The notes under the pieces were generated by a model. That model was not told the origin of the DNA, ran no database searches, and saw nothing but the letters and a program-made list of their open reading frames with translations. Of a stretch of 64,000 nt of DNA, positions 48,598 through 61,448 are shown piece by piece; the first letter of the stretch is position 1; each line of letters starts with the position of its first letter. The stretch spans positions 806,001 to 870,000 of the forward strand of contig JAVHNS010000004.1 of assembly GCA_036872755.1 (NCBI GenBank), read 5' to 3'. Origin of the DNA: Orbilia blumenaviensis. Its lineage: Eukaryota > Ascomycota > Orbiliomycetes > Orbiliales > Orbiliaceae. Made by a program: the position numbers and the translations under genes.

Positions 48598-50892
48598 TTA
48601 CTGAGTAATATCCTCAACTTGTTCGCTTTTCCCGGTTCCTATTTCCTCCCTCATGACCATCATCCTCTTTTCTGCAGACTGGTCCGCAATCTCTTTGACC
48701 TTAGCGTCCAACGAAGACTCACCCTTCCTTGTTTTCCAAGGTAAGGGACCGTCGTGCGAGAATAAAAATTCAATTTCTTCTAAAGTCTTCCCCGCTGTTT
48801 CCGGATACGTGAAAAAGGCTTGGACGGCGGCGCCCATGCAAAGAACGCCAAACACAATAAATGCTATATATCAAATTCATTTGTTAGACTTGAAGAAGTA
48901 TAACGCCATTCCAAAATATCTACGAACTTACTTTTCCAAGTAATATTCTTGAAGGCAGGAGGGACAAAGAGACCCAAGGCGAAATTGAAAATCCAGTTTG
49001 CCGTAGCCGCAAGAGCCATCTATCCGCCACGGAATTTCAGATACGTCAGTTTCAGCCCAAGGAAACGCTACACATCAGGAGGAAGACTTACTCCTGTGGC
49101 CCTTGTCTCCAAACTCCAAACTTCTGCAGCGTAAATCCACGCCACAGGCGCCAGGGTCAACGCATACACAACAATTAAGAGGTAGCAGAAGAATATAACG
49201 GCATTCGCACGAGGGCCCATAACTCTGATTACCACATTAGGATTATCGTACCCTATTTTAATGATTAGCAGATGTGATAATTTATGAGAAAGAGAGATAA
49301 ACGTACAGCCATTAGCGTTATACTCGCCCGTGCTTAGAAGACCTGCAACAATAAAATGGCAAATTCCCATGGCGATAGCGCCCCAGATTAAAAGCCCTCG
49401 GCGGCCAGTTCGGTCAATAAAGAAAAACATAATCGTTGTGAAGATGATAAATATAGCATATTGCACACCTGTTTTATCCGGTCAGAAAAGAAACCCTAGA
49501 TCTCGACGGTGATACAATGCTAGAACTTGACGTACCGGAAGATATGAGGTTAATATTTCCTGACAACCCAGCCCTGTGGAATCCATCATTAGTTTCTATC
49601 AGGTTGACCGGTCGGGAATTATATTAGGGGGTCCTGTGTATTTCTCACATGGAAAAGATATAAACGACGTAGTAGACCATGGCATTAGCGCCACTCATTT
49701 GTTGCCAAGCTTGGACGCTCATCCCTGCCAAAGTCCTCTTCCACATCCCGCGTTTAATGAACTTCTGCCAACCAGGGCCCGCGGATCTCTCTGCCTCAAG
49801 TACAGTTGTGATTTCTTCCCATTCTGCTACGACGAGTGGGTCATCAATGTTTCCATTTGCTTGAATCTTGGCGAGATTGTGGATAGCTTCTTCTTTTCGG
49901 CCGACCTTTGCAAGCCAGCGCGGGGACCGAGGGAGGAAAGGGATCCCGAGCATGAGAAGCACACAGGGAATGAACTGAGTTCCCCAAGCAAAACGAAAAG
50001 ATACCGTTGTTTGGGGGCCACCGATGAAAGAAGCGCCGTACTATAAGATTATTAGTATATGATATAAGCTAACGGTGCCCATATATGTATATATATTCAT
50101 TGTACCCCAATAAAGAACATGAATAAAATACCCCATTCTGGGTGCGTTCAGATGATACAATTAGCCGGCGGATACCTTCACTAATTAATATTGAAAACTT
50201 ACCAATGGCCAGTTGCTGTATGATAATTAAGCTTCCTCGCTTCTCTTTCCGAGCTATTTCGGCCAAGTACACTGGTACCTGGGAGCTTGTGATACCGACA
50301 GTAATGCCGTTTATAATACGACCTGCAATTAGCTGGCCGACATTTTGCACAGACACTTGTACCGCGGTTCTTCGAGTTTTGATATCATTAGTTTAGCAAA
50401 GGAAATGTAGAGGCCCAAAATTTGTAACCACTCTAAGTACTTACCCAATTAACCAAAATATACACGCTACAAAAATAGAATCTCGACGTCCAATCTTGTC
50501 CGATAGGGGTCCAGCAGCGAGTGATCCTAAGACAGATCCGGCTGCTAGGGCGCTACCAATGGCGCCTTGCAATACGCCTGAGGGGTTGTTGAAGTACCAT
50601 TTGTATTGTTCGGTTCCGATTATAGCTGACATAGACGAGATATCGAATCCTTAGAGCGTTTTATATACCGTTAGTAGCCCCACAGGTAGACAACCAGTTG
50701 CCGATAGGTAGCATACCAAACAACATCCCACCTAAGCATCATATACGTAATGTTATTAGTATTGCTCGTCTTTCTAGAAAATTATAATTTCTCCCACAGA
50801 GCTTAGGAGCTCGAGAGGAATTCTTCAGAGTTCGAACCTATTGTGGCTATCACCGCTAGGAAGTATGTGTTGTATATCTTCGGGACCTTCAT
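48598..50892 (-). CDS. MFS sugar (hexose/disaccharide) transporter
   Basis: About ten short exons assemble to roughly 530 residues. The first exon (50892-50838) encodes MKVPKIYNTYFLAVIATIG and joins in phase to GMLFGFDISS. Family marks in order are: GMLFGFD (helix 1), GPLSDKIGRRDSI between helices 2 and 3, AGRIINGITVG, PVYLAEIARKEKRG (the PxxxxE motif), the central loop LPRSPRWLAKVGRKEEA, QQMSGANAMVYY (helix 7), DRTGRRGLL, WIYAAEVWSLETRATG and the closing PETAGKTLEEIE. Twelve membrane helices are expected. All introns I checked keep the frame, so the gene looks intact. It would import sugars by proton symport across the plasma membrane; whether hexose, disaccharide or another sugar is not decided. 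Confidence 0.93.
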
Positions 50893-53544
50893 GATTTCTT
50901 GAGAATTCGCTGGTCTCGTCGGGAATTCCCTGAATATTATCAATCAAGTTTACACAATAGGGATTCGTTTGAGAGTCAAAACAATATATCGCTTTACTAT
51001 TATGTTCACGGCAAGAGTACAATCGAAAAATGAGGAGGGGCCCAGATATATATAGCCGTCCTCAGCGCTCTATATCTAGAGTTCACTACGAAAAGACCTT
51101 AGCACATTGACCACCAACTAAATGTGTACTTGTCAGTTAAAGCGAGCCGCGCCGTGTTCAAGTTAACTTGTGATATAGCTCAGTTATTAAAGTTTTAACA
51201 GTACCAGGCCACTTCGTGACGACCCATTGATCATGGCCCTGACGCTACAATCTTCACACATAGATGCAAGGGTGTGGAGAAGCAAGAAGCCGATGCGACC
51301 GTATGTATTGGCCTGGAACCACCAAAAAACCAAGGCACATGAAAAACGGTACTGGATTTCGGGTTTAAGTGTCGAATTTTCATAGCATACAATGTAACTT
51401 GGCTTCGTCTGAATTGTATGCATGTGCAGATGCTACCGCTCGGACGACGCACTTCGTGACAGTTCCCGCCATCACTGCGGGGTACTAACGTATTTCTTAC
51501 GACTGAATTGATTTGCAGACCAGATGGTCTACTCTCAAGGCTATGATAAACCCTCCCAGCATAAAATCATAATTCATCAATATACCGATATTAATTTATC
51601 CACGGTTACCATGGCCATGGCTGTGTAACCCGTCATCCGTGTCAAAGTTGCATGACGGAGAAATTCTTCCGTTCACTCACGAGGTATGTTGCATTTTGTA
51701 CCCACTCCTGCAGACCGTGGCCGGGGATCTCCAGATAACTTACGCGATAGGGACCGCGGGTGGCTGTATTCGCTTCCACACTTCGGCACGATGGAAGCCT
51801 AGTGATAATTCTGGCTAAATAGCTAAATCTAATGCCTACCACCTTGAATATTAGTCACTGTGGATAATGTGCTTAGAGAGGCATGTGGAGAGATTTAAGC
51901 TTCGAGCTAGATAACTGAAATTATAGTTGCTATTATATTGCATTGTTTCCGCGGACCGTGGCCGAGAGAGCAAGGTAGACATATAAAGTCTTCGCCATTC
52001 GTCACGGTTACTTGACCATGCAGCTCGACACGAAAAAAAACAAGCTTCCCATGTCCGGGCCCTTTGCAGCCGAATCCCTGATTTTGCATTCCCCCGTCGA
52101 CTTAGAGACTTGTGTCAAAAAGCTTCAATTCCGAGGTAGATGGTAAACGCTCCACGTGTTCACCTTTGGAAATGTATTTAACTGTCGGCCGCCCCAAATC
52201 TCATCAGAGCCCTTTGTTCAATCGACTCTAGCTCTTCTTCACCTTGTCTATCATGGCACACGCGGAACATTAATGAATGTACATATAAATATAAATACTT
52301 GAGCTATCTATAACATTAAATTATAAAGCTATCCTTTACAACGGATATACACCTCAAATTACTTGGTGCAAGAAAAGCACTAAGTATGTTCCTGAACCGG
52401 TTAACATGTTTTCGACCCGAAGGCGCACTGGTGGCTGAGGTTCAACTGTAATTAGCGTGCTTACGATAGACGACTTTGGCACGATGGCACCCATATATAG
52501 CTGGCAATATATCTAGCTAATACCATATGCAGGACAGTCGACAGTAGCGTTTAGTTTGAAGAGAAATATGGATATACCAAGCCTGGGCTGGGTAGCTCGA
52601 GCGCTCTACGCCAGTACGTCTTAAGCGCTCCTTGGATCCGGGCATCTGAAGGGACATTATCCAGCCGACCATGAGTACAATACTCTCAAGCTTAATTTAA
52701 AATCGCGCAAGCTTTTAAATTTATTACTCTCTTAACTATGATATAGATATCGATGCTTACTGACGTTGCCAATGTTGGTTCTGGGAGCTGTTCACGCTCT
52801 CGAATTCCCAAACACTCAACACCCAGGAAAACGGCTGCCTTCGAATCGCTTCCTAAAGTCTTTGAATAACCTCCTGACAATCCGTTCTCACATAAAAGAA
52901 ACAACCTTTTTTTTTTACCATTATCTGAATTCGGTAATTCCTCTTTCGCTAACCGGGGTGTTTTATTGGGCTATGACGATCGGAAAACGACGATCCTACA
53001 AGTTTCCTACAACGCGTAGTGAATCTCGCATGTGTAAACCTCCTTTTATAAATTTTACATTGTCGACATATGCACATTAGGCGCTCACAATGGCACTCTA
53101 AAGTGGGACTCCCAAAGCCAATAGAATTTTCTTTATGACATCAGCCTTCTTCTATCACCCATGCCCTCTACCCAACCTCGGGGTCGAAGCTGATGTAGCC
53201 GATGTTAGCTTGAAACATAACCGAATAGTCTCAATCTCGGAACTTTCCGATAAAAGGTGATTGATGTAGTGGAGGTTCGCAGTGGTTCTCTTGATAGACT
53301 ATATAAACATAGGATGCAAACCTTCCACCGATCTGAATTGGATATATATTTCTCTATACTGATATTCCATTCCAATTTTCATTGTATTGATCGAAATATT
53401 TCACTTTTTAACTCCAGTCACTCCTTTCATCTATTCGATTCCGAGTTCCTCTTTGTCAGCTAGCTACGGGTACTGCAGGTGCCGTACCGTGAATTAAAAT
53501 AGATATATATATATTTTAATCACTCTTCAACAGATACATCAGTC
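50893..53544. other. Long gene-free AT-rich stretch
   Basis: The left edge is the transporter promoter. The rest has only short, unsupported ORFs. A small AT inverted repeat (53493-53520) stands just before the next gene. Confidence 0.5.
53493..53520. repeat. AT-rich inverted repeat before a start codon
   Basis: ATTAAAATA and TATTTTAAT form perfect 9-base arms around an alternating TA loop, ending about 25 bases before the ATG at 53545. It overlaps the likely TATA or leader region. Confidence 0.6.
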
Positions 53545-54177
53545 ATGTTGTTCACCACCTTTATGGCCGTTGCAGCAGCCTTGATCCCACTATCAGAGTC
53601 ACGGACCATTCCCAGTTCACAAATTCCTGGCTACAAGCTCCTTTATACGGACCTTCGAGCCCTACCAAACACTGGTAGTACGATCCAATCATATGGCGAG
53701 AAAATGGAGCCTAGCACTCCTGCCACATGTGCGTCTATGTGCACATCTCTCCCGTCCTGCAAATTTTTCGCGATATACACCCCTTTCGATGGGAGCGACT
53801 ACGGCCACAAAACCTGCCGATATTATTCTGAAGCCGACCCATATCAAAAGGACGACGGAACTCAGTTTACCCACCAGGTTAAAGAGCTCTGCGGGTATCA
53901 AAAGGACCGAAACATGACCATTAGTCAAGACCCAACTGAAAGAAGGCCAACCCACGAGCGCCGGGGAGACTATTATAATAAGGCCGGGGAAGTTCCAACC
54001 AATGTCACTATTTCGCCCCCAAAGAACTGTACAAATGCAACCTCTGCGATAGTTGAAGAGCAGAGCGCCGCTAAACCCATCCCATATTATCCAAACCAAG
54101 ATAGATATCAGGAAAATAAACCATGTGGTCTTGCTTGTAGAGGGTATAAGGCCCTACGAAGTATTATAGCAGGGTAG
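53545..54177 (+). CDS. Secreted protein with PAN/apple-like Cys segment
   Basis: This is an intronless ORF of 210 residues. MLFTTFMAVAAALIPLSES is a signal peptide. Residues 45-115 contain TCASMCTSLPSCKFFAIY, a later TCRYYSE and ELCGYQ, the spacing seen in PAN/apple-like or similar carbohydrate- and protein-binding modules of fungal secreted proteins; the match is loose. The C-terminal half is polar, with NMT, NVT, NCT and NAT glycosylation sites, a RRGD segment and a CGLAC pair near the end. No GPI signal is present. It lies isolated between long gene-free stretches. A surface or effector role is inference. Confidence 0.75.
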   Translation: MLFTTFMAVAAALIPLSESRTIPSSQIPGYKLLYTDLRALPNTGSTIQSYGEKMEPSTPATCASMCTSLPSCKFFAIYTPFDGSDYGHKTCRYYSEADPYQKDDGTQFTHQVKELCGYQKDRNMTISQDPTERRPTHERRGDYYNKAGEVPTNVTISPPKNCTNATSAIVEEQSAAKPIPYYPNQDRYQENKPCGLACRGYKALRSIIAG

Positions 54178-55195
54178 CTAAGATCGTGGGGTATTGTAGG
54201 AGATATTTTTCTAGGCCGGCTAAATTCTTTCTCTTTTTCCCTTCGCATTTAGGAGGCTTTTATTGTACACTTGTACAAAACATCTAATTCATGTTTAATA
54301 CATCTTAATTTTTTATTTGTACTAGAATGACTGATAGAATCGCCAAGCTAGAGATCTCCTAATTTGTCTCGCTGTTAGACTAGACGCGTGGTAGCACCTC
54401 CATCAAAGGAGAATTGCGTTGCCTGTGGTATATTTTTCGTCCGTGAATTTGACCGGAACTAGTTAACTTCCCTTTCTTTTTTTCGAGGACCTGAAACTGA
54501 TTCAAGGGGAATAAAAGGCGGGTCGAAAGCCCACGGCTAATGGGGACAACCATGAAACGAGGATTTAGAAGAATTGAAACCATCTAGTAACAGGTTCCTA
54601 TCCCTTTGTCGGCCCGTTCAAAAACCTCTATGATTTTATCCAGAACAGGCGCAAACGTGTAAACCTACCATCCAAAAGCCCAATAAAAACCCCTCAGGAA
54701 CCAAGGAACGTTTGACCGAGAAGCTTGACCAGAGAAAGCAGCTGTGGCGCCTTGGCCTGTCGTTAACAGGTTACATTATGACGCTGTCTCTTTCTTCAAA
54801 AATCAAACATCCACCAGACATCTGCTATTCATAGCCCCTGGTTTCCATTCAGCCCACAAACCTGCAGCCCGGGTTTCCCCCATCCGTGTTAGCGCTTGTT
54901 AACGGGTGCCGATGAATGGCCAGTTTGATGACCCACCTTTACTGTAATGCGACGTGATGTGCTTCTGATGGTGTGCTTCTAACGGAATTGGAGCTCGTAT
55001 CTTCTTATCCGAACTTTTTTGCTGGGCATGCCGCAGACTGATTTGTATATAGCTCCACCGATTCCCTCAGCCTCCCAAAATTTTCTTCAAATCCTATCGC
55101 CACACTCAATTTTGTTTATTCCCTCGTTTGTTCTATAATCCCCTTCGCCTCACGGCTTTATCGCATCTATATAGTTTCCCGAAACATTAGTAACG
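54178..55195. other. Intergenic DNA, no gene seen
   Basis: This holds the 3' flank of the preceding gene and the promoter of the GPI protein. A pyrimidine-rich tract precedes the start at 55196, as is common in fungal leaders. Confidence 0.5.
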
Positions 55196-56253
55196 ATGCG
55201 CTGGTTAAGATCGTTGGCTCTTTGCGCGGGAATAGTGGGTCTCACACGAGCCGCAATACCGGAATCGCTGTCCGAAGCCTTCGTACCCGGAATGACATTG
55301 TCGGTCAGATTCGGTAATACTCGTATTCAAGATGATGATACAACGTCGGCAGGATGTAAGTATCGAATTCCGCCTAGAACCTAAGTCACACCTCGAAAAC
55401 TAATATCTAATTCATTGTGTCAAAAGTGATAACTTCGGCGCCCGTATTTACCTTGAACTCGCCTGACTCTAAAATCCCAGACAACACACGGTATACGATA
55501 ATTCTTATGGATATCACCGGTTCAAGGGACCCTACGACAGAAGCAGTGCTACACTATGCGGCATCGAATCTGCGAGCGCCAACTGCTGATGGTGGAGATT
55601 TAATATTTGGGACTGTAAACTTTGAATATACCCCCCCGGCAGCAACTACAAATGATGCGGATTTTCTCTTCCTGGTCTATGCCCAGCTTAACGGCGACAT
55701 TGAGCTCAACTTGCAGAGTGTACCAGAACCAGGGGACGACCGTTTATTTAGCGTAAATATTCTCCGACAAGACAATCTTTTCCAACTTGCAGATACTGGG
55801 GTTGGATTTACCGTCCGACCAGCTGGGGCTAGCAATGCTAGCACAACTTCGTCTGTTTCGAGCACGACGTCCTTCACATTTCCAAACACCACAACAACAT
55901 TTACTAGTTCAACTATTCCTAGTAGCACACCTGAAGAGACTAGCACAACCCCATCAAACTCTACAACAACTAGTAGCAGTTTTAGCACCAGCACTACTTC
56001 TGAGTTCACCCCTCCCCCTCCACCCCAAGAGCCAAGCACTTCATATCTCACGCTCTCAGTCAGCGGATCAACAAGGACTGTTATATACACAGCACCAAAT
56101 GACCCTGGTTCTACCCTGGGCCCACAACCGACAAGTACCACTGCAAACCCATCAATAATAACGGGTGAGCCTAGTGCTGCGTCACAGAATTCATTCTCGA
56201 GGAGTGTATTCACACTACTCGGACTCTACATCGCCCTTTTTGCATTCATCTAA
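55196..56253 (+). CDS. GPI-anchored PEBP-like surface protein
   Basis: Two exons (55196-55355, 55427-56253) close in phase to 328 residues. MRWLRSLALCAGIVGLTRAA is a signal peptide. Residues 30-205 resemble the phosphatidylethanolamine-binding protein fold as found in fungal secreted proteins: YTIILMDITGSRDPTTEAVLHY matches the strand with the ligand-site Asp and the His of the family, followed by a later strand with FLFLVYAQL. A Ser/Thr-rich mucin-like stalk follows (about 205-300, with PPPPPQEPS). The last 20 residues (SVFTLLGLYIALFAFI after small residues) are a GPI-attachment signal. It is therefore likely tethered at the plasma membrane or wall. The ligand is unknown. Confidence 0.85.
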
Positions 56254-59232
56254 ATACTTGATGACCAGCCTCCAACTCACCTTCTGGTGTTATTCATTTC
56301 CCTGTCCCTCCCCGCCATCTCAAAATATAAAACTAACCCAAGATGACAATGGGGCCTTATTTTATGATTTCTTTTCTATTTCATTTTCAGTATATGGTGT
56401 TTCGGGCATTTACACTCCTTAGATATATCCCTGCATTGCGTGGTTAACTGGTTCTGGCTGCATAAATTTGTCTTTCTTCCTTTCTTTCCTTCTTCACACT
56501 GGTTGCTATATATTTATGTGATCATCTGAATGAACGATAATTAGTATTAGTTAAAGGGTATCAAGACTCGCTTTTCGAAGTGGCTCTCAGTATGACCCTT
56601 AATTTGTGTTCCACACTCACGCTATTCACATAGCCTAAGTGATAGATAATATCAAGACTCTTCCAATGAAGCTTTGAAGGCACTTAGGTAGTCGTTCGAC
56701 CGACCGTCTTTAGCTGCAGGATACAAACTTCACTTATACAATCCCTAAATTGGTAAGCAGCCAAGCTTGATAGCTCTTGCTATAGACATAATATACTTCA
56801 ATACGCAGTTTTGCCCGAGGGCGTCTAAGACCGAGACTAATGTTTTACTTTTTTCTGGGCTTAGACTTAATGGTCAACCCTCATTTGGGGTAATACTTGT
56901 GATATCCGTATATCCGTATGATCACATTATACATAGCAGTGTTAGCCTACGAACCTTAACTTCGGATGACATGTATATCGCAGCACACAGTTCATCCTTG
57001 GTTTTTTGCCACCGCAAACCTTTTTGATAACGAGTCTCTATTGCTTCCATTATTGTCTAGAATATGCAAACTAGCTACTGGCCGCTGCGGCAAGGCCGAC
57101 CTTATTCTCGGGTCCATGCCCAAGCCCCACTGGGCCCCTATGGAAATATCTTGGCTGATATATTCCTGTGAATTGAAAAGCAGAGTGCAAAGCTCAATTA
57201 ATTAAGGTCATCTGTGCTCTAACAACATTTCTGCGGATCCAACACCCTTGCCATATCAACCACCAAGTTGCCAAGCAGCAGCATGGCATACGAGTTCCAA
57301 TTTAGAGTTAACTGTAGCTTATATTAACCTAGACTTGAAGCGGCAAAACCGTGTCGGAGATAACCGTGATTTACTCTCTTTTTCTCTGGCTCTCCACAGT
57401 CAAGTATTGTGTAGCCTGTCCCGCTACGTACTCATGGGAACCTAAAACCCAGCGCCACAAGCACCAGTTATAAACATATATGATATTACTGGGAATCACA
57501 CACTTTCTGCTAACAGCCCTCATTCAATAATGATTTCGTCAACCTCAAAACTTATTAATGCTAACCTTAATGTCGGAATCATGGTTATTTCTCCAATACC
57601 CAATGGCCGGGTTATCCCCGCAAGAGGGTTACTCAACCCGTCGAAATAATTCCACAGAGTTCTGCGTGGCAATTTATCGAGATCTTATACCAGCTATCCC
57701 GGCCTGTTCGTAGCCTGTTCGCATCTAGATCACTTAATCTAGGCGTGCTGTTGCCTAGCTACGCATACTTATTCCTTCCACAACATGCCAGCATACTGGC
57801 AAAAATGATAAGTTGGAAACACTGTTGGATGTTGCCCCGCCACTCAATAATATCACCACCCTCATTCGAGCACCGTATTGGTAACGAAGGCTGCATACCC
57901 TACGATTTTCTCTGCTAATGATAACCAAGGAATTCTGGGAACATCATCCCGAGATATGGATGATTTCACGGGTCTACTATTTCAATGGGTATCTACATAT
58001 ATATGTTCACAGCTGACTTTTTGGATCAAAATGGGGTTGCCAGACCTCATACCAGATGTGGTCCCGAGTTTGCACATTCGAATCTGGCAACACGGCTATC
58101 TAATCGAAGGTACCTTCATAGAGGAGATCAAAGTTTTAGATGGCCCTTCCCGCGGTAATAGGCGATGTAACAACAGCAATATCGTTGATACCTTCTATAA
58201 AGGTAGTAGAGATATCCTAGTATCTTATTTTTGTCAAATGATATGATAGCGCCAGATAGTTGTGATACCTAATTTCTATAATCCTTTACAGCTACCACGA
58301 GGACATGTAGTAGCTTGATCATTAATTCAATGCGTTCCAGAATATGCCATTTGGTTGGCTCGAGCGCTCTGAGCTCTGGTGTGGCCACTTTAGGACTGAA
58401 GTTTGTGGCAATCGAAAGGGAGGTCTTTCACGAAAGGCTCTCTTCGAGGATCCCGGTTATCAGCGTACATACGTATGCATGAGGACATCGTATCACCTCA
58501 TTAGTAAAGAAGGTTATTTACGTATAAATATCGGATGGTCATTTTGCGAACCGGCGAGCTTGACCTCGGAACGAAATTTTCATTAATTAGATTCGCGTAA
58601 CACGACATGCAGAGAGAACCCTCAGCTCAGATCTGAGCCGACAAGCTTAAAGCCAGAAGTTTGCCCCCTGTTAAAAGCACCCCATGTCGAGGATTAAATT
58701 TTTTTAACGCTCTCGAGCTCTCAGAATATGAAATATGTTCTATTTTTTATCAAAACCTAGTCAGAAGGCATTGCACTCAGTCTATTGGTTGTGGGAGTCG
58801 CCCCTGTAGCAGTTTAGAGGAGGCTGGAAATCTGTGCAACATACGATCATGCACCGTAGCATCGACCCGAACTTCAAGGCCACAGCGACCCTGGCGCCAT
58901 GGCGATATAATCTCAATACTAAACAAAGCACATAGTCATTTGACAAGACTGCGCTCTCACAATCGAACATGGCAACTGCTTAAATGCCATGATCCTTGAG
59001 GACTTCTAAAGCCGTAGCATGCAGTGGAGGGAGATTATCTATATAAGGACCATTGACCGAGCTATCTGCAACATAAATTCCGTTGGTTAATAGACGTTGA
59101 CCCAAATACCTACATATGTACATCTGGATTTCACAGCTGGTCTACCCTCTATAGCTCCTAAAAGGCAATCTAATTCCCTTTAGTATCTCTATATCTAAAG
59201 AATATTACTCTGTCCCCAAGGGCGCCGCAGCA
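56254..59232. other. Long gene-free AT-rich stretch
   Basis: ORFs up to 122 codons occur but have no signal peptide, family motif or splice partner. The region looks like decayed DNA. The right end is the promoter of the small secreted protein. Confidence 0.5.
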
Positions 59233-59556
59233 ATGAAGGTCAATTTCGCTCTTTTCATTACTATCTTGTCACTTCTTCTTGCCCCATCGGCCGCATATGG
59301 GCCGTTCGAGGTACAGAAGTTCGAATACTATGTGTCTCTATCATCAAGAGTCTCATACTCCAGTTTCACCTTCTATGATGCCAAAAGCGGTATCAGCACT
59401 GAATGCAAGTACAAAGCTGCTCGATCCAATTACGACAACCCAATCCCACTTCCTTCAAATTACACTACCTGCAAAAACAAGGACGTAAAGTGGAAATATG
59501 ATCCTGAAGGGCAGATAATATCCGTGGAGTTCGGGTATTGGCAGGCTACTGATTAG
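59233..59556 (+). CDS. Small secreted protein, 107 residues
   Basis: This is an intronless ORF. MKVNFALFITILSLLLAPSAA is a clear signal peptide. The mature part of about 86 residues is rich in Tyr, Ser and Lys, has only two cysteines (STECKYK and YTTCKNK, likely one disulphide) and alternates hydrophobic and polar residues as in a small beta sandwich (FEYYVSLSSRVSYSSFTFYD; ISVEFGYW). One NYT glycosylation site is seen. I do not recognise a family; the build is that of a candidate effector. It stands alone in gene-poor AT-rich DNA, a common setting for lineage-specific secreted genes. Confidence 0.78.
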   Translation: MKVNFALFITILSLLLAPSAAYGPFEVQKFEYYVSLSSRVSYSSFTFYDAKSGISTECKYKAARSNYDNPIPLPSNYTTCKNKDVKWKYDPEGQIISVEFGYWQATD

Positions 59557-60848
59557 TATGCAAAAAGATCCGGGCGTCCTTAAGCTTATACGCGGGAAGA
59601 TGCAATTATGTGCTGACTTCAAAACAATAATATAGTCATACGCCTAATTGGGTCAGAATTTTGGCCAATGGGACAATGATACCAACCGCTTGCTCAGCAT
59701 ACGGATATTCTGGATATCTATGTACCCCTCGCGAGACGAGATACTTGACCGATTTTGTGGTTGTCATATAAGCCCTCTCAGTGCTGGAGTATAGAAAAGA
59801 ACTTTGGAAAGGGAGACTGGTTCATGGCGCTAGGCTGAAAAGACCGGGATTATGTATGGAATCTGCTTTCAAAAACAGAATCGATGCAAGCGGGGAGTAA
59901 TTCAATGATATGCTCAATGTATTCGTATCCAAAATAATGCTACCGTAACATCAATTGCGAACTATTTTCACACGATCATAGAAAATGGAGTTAAGAGTTC
60001 TCATAGTACACAGATCCAAAACCTAGCAAGATATATAGAAAAATCTGCTCCAAAACTCCTTTGAATGCGCCAATGGTATATATATATGCTCAAAACAAAT
60101 GCAAAGTAACTCCAAACAAATGTGCTATATATGATATCGATTTCATATATTGATATGTGATAATGAAAGCCAATTTTGACCTCATTTGATCGGTCTTATG
60201 CGTGGTTATAGCCATGTGGCTGCATCTATGTTAAACTAAGCTAGATGCTAGCAAGATGCTAGGTTCGGCAAATTTCGAAACCCTGCCCAACTGTTGTTAC
60301 AATGTCCCAAAAGAAGAATCCGGTATCGCGCAGGATTGGTACACATGCGTCTTTGCCTTGGCCATGCATGCATGTGAAAACCGGTATCTGTATGTTGGGA
60401 TGATACGGCGAAGAACACCAATGTTGTGATACAACCGTGCGCTGAGGTGAAGAAATGCGATACTGATGGTTTTGTACTCTGAATACAATGCGGGAAATTA
60501 GAATCGACAACCCCACGCCCCAAAAGAGCGTCTGAGCACTAGTTCTGATGTGAAAAGGCTTGGGATGTGGTAGGAAATTTGTTTGCTGTGGAGTAGATGA
60601 GAATTTCCTGGTTGAGGGAGGATTGAGGCGCTCCCACGAAAAAAATACTCCAGGGATCATCGATCAGGCCCAATGACAGCCATGAAGACCAAGGCATCTT
60701 GACCCAGATTTCTAGACCACGGGGTCGACGATCGGGTTGACACTCAGCCTTTATTTTGCACCTTCGTTTGCGGAGGTGCCTTACGAGGCTAAGTTGATAA
60801 CTTAGTTATCGAGTCAATGTATAAATTTGGGTTTGAGGCGCGGGACAG
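59557..60848. other. Intergenic DNA, no gene seen
   Basis: The left half is AT-rich. ORFs at 60248-60660 overlap each other in three frames and have no recognisable product. Confidence 0.5.
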
Positions 60849-61448
60849 TCAAGGCATGCTGTGTCTATGAAGGACAGGGAGAGGCATCGTGATGATGGTA
60901 TGTTCTGGGGACTGGTCGTAATACTGATCATGTATTGACATGCGGTTAACTGGCACGCCAACCTCGCTATCCTGGTCCGAAATGCAAACGGTTTCCATCG
61001 AAATGTAGGATTGAACTATCTGACCGGAACGTTGCTGTCTCATATCCTCGTCATATTCGATAGGCTCTGGCGTGGTGCTCGTGGGACGAAAGCTCAGTAC
61101 AGTCTTGGATTTTGTTTGTTGGGCGCGGAGATGTCGCAGCCAAATGCCCCTGTGAGCGAGAAAAATAACGACAGCGATGGTTACAATAAAAACAGCGGCA
61201 ATTGTTGCTCCGACGGCTCCTGGGATGTTCTTTTTCGGTGGCGGTGTCGGGGTCGGCGAGGGAATATCGTACCATAGAGCGGACACTGATGTCCCTCGAC
61301 GATAAAGAGCATTGTCCTGGTTCTTTGTGGCAGAATCGATATTCGACGTTGAGTCGGGGTTTTCGGCTTGGTCGTCGAACTGGCTTGGCGGAGCAGCACA
61401 GGCAACGGAGAAGACCGTCGCCGCGATGAAAAAGACAGCTGCCCGCAT
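60849..61448 (-). CDS. Single-pass type I membrane protein, unknown
   Basis: This is an intronless ORF of 199 residues. MRAAVFFIAATVFSVACAAPP is a signal peptide. A short polar outer segment (about 20-72, ending in the Pro-rich SPTPTPPPKK) is followed by one strong membrane span (about 76-98, GATIAAVFIVTIAVVIFLAH). A basic stop-transfer stretch (RGIWLRHLRAQQ) and a cytoplasmic tail of about 90 residues with SYISMETVC and several acidic patches complete it. The tail has no kinase or other domain that I can see. The outline matches fungal mid2-like or other small wall-sensor-type proteins, but the outer part is too short for a WSC sensor, so no name is given. Confidence 0.75.
   Translation of the reverse strand: MRAAVFFIAATVFSVACAAPPSQFDDQAENPDSTSNIDSATKNQDNALYRRGTSVSALWYDIPSPTPTPPPKKNIPGAVGATIAAVFIVTIAVVIFLAHRGIWLRHLRAQQTKSKTVLSFRPTSTTPEPIEYDEDMRQQRSGQIVQSYISMETVCISDQDSEVGVPVNRMSIHDQYYDQSPEHTIITMPLPVLHRHSMP

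Noticed and set aside
57878..58246. Plus-strand ORF of 122 codons
   Set aside because: The composition is ordinary intergenic AT DNA; it has no domain or signal peptide and no partner exon.
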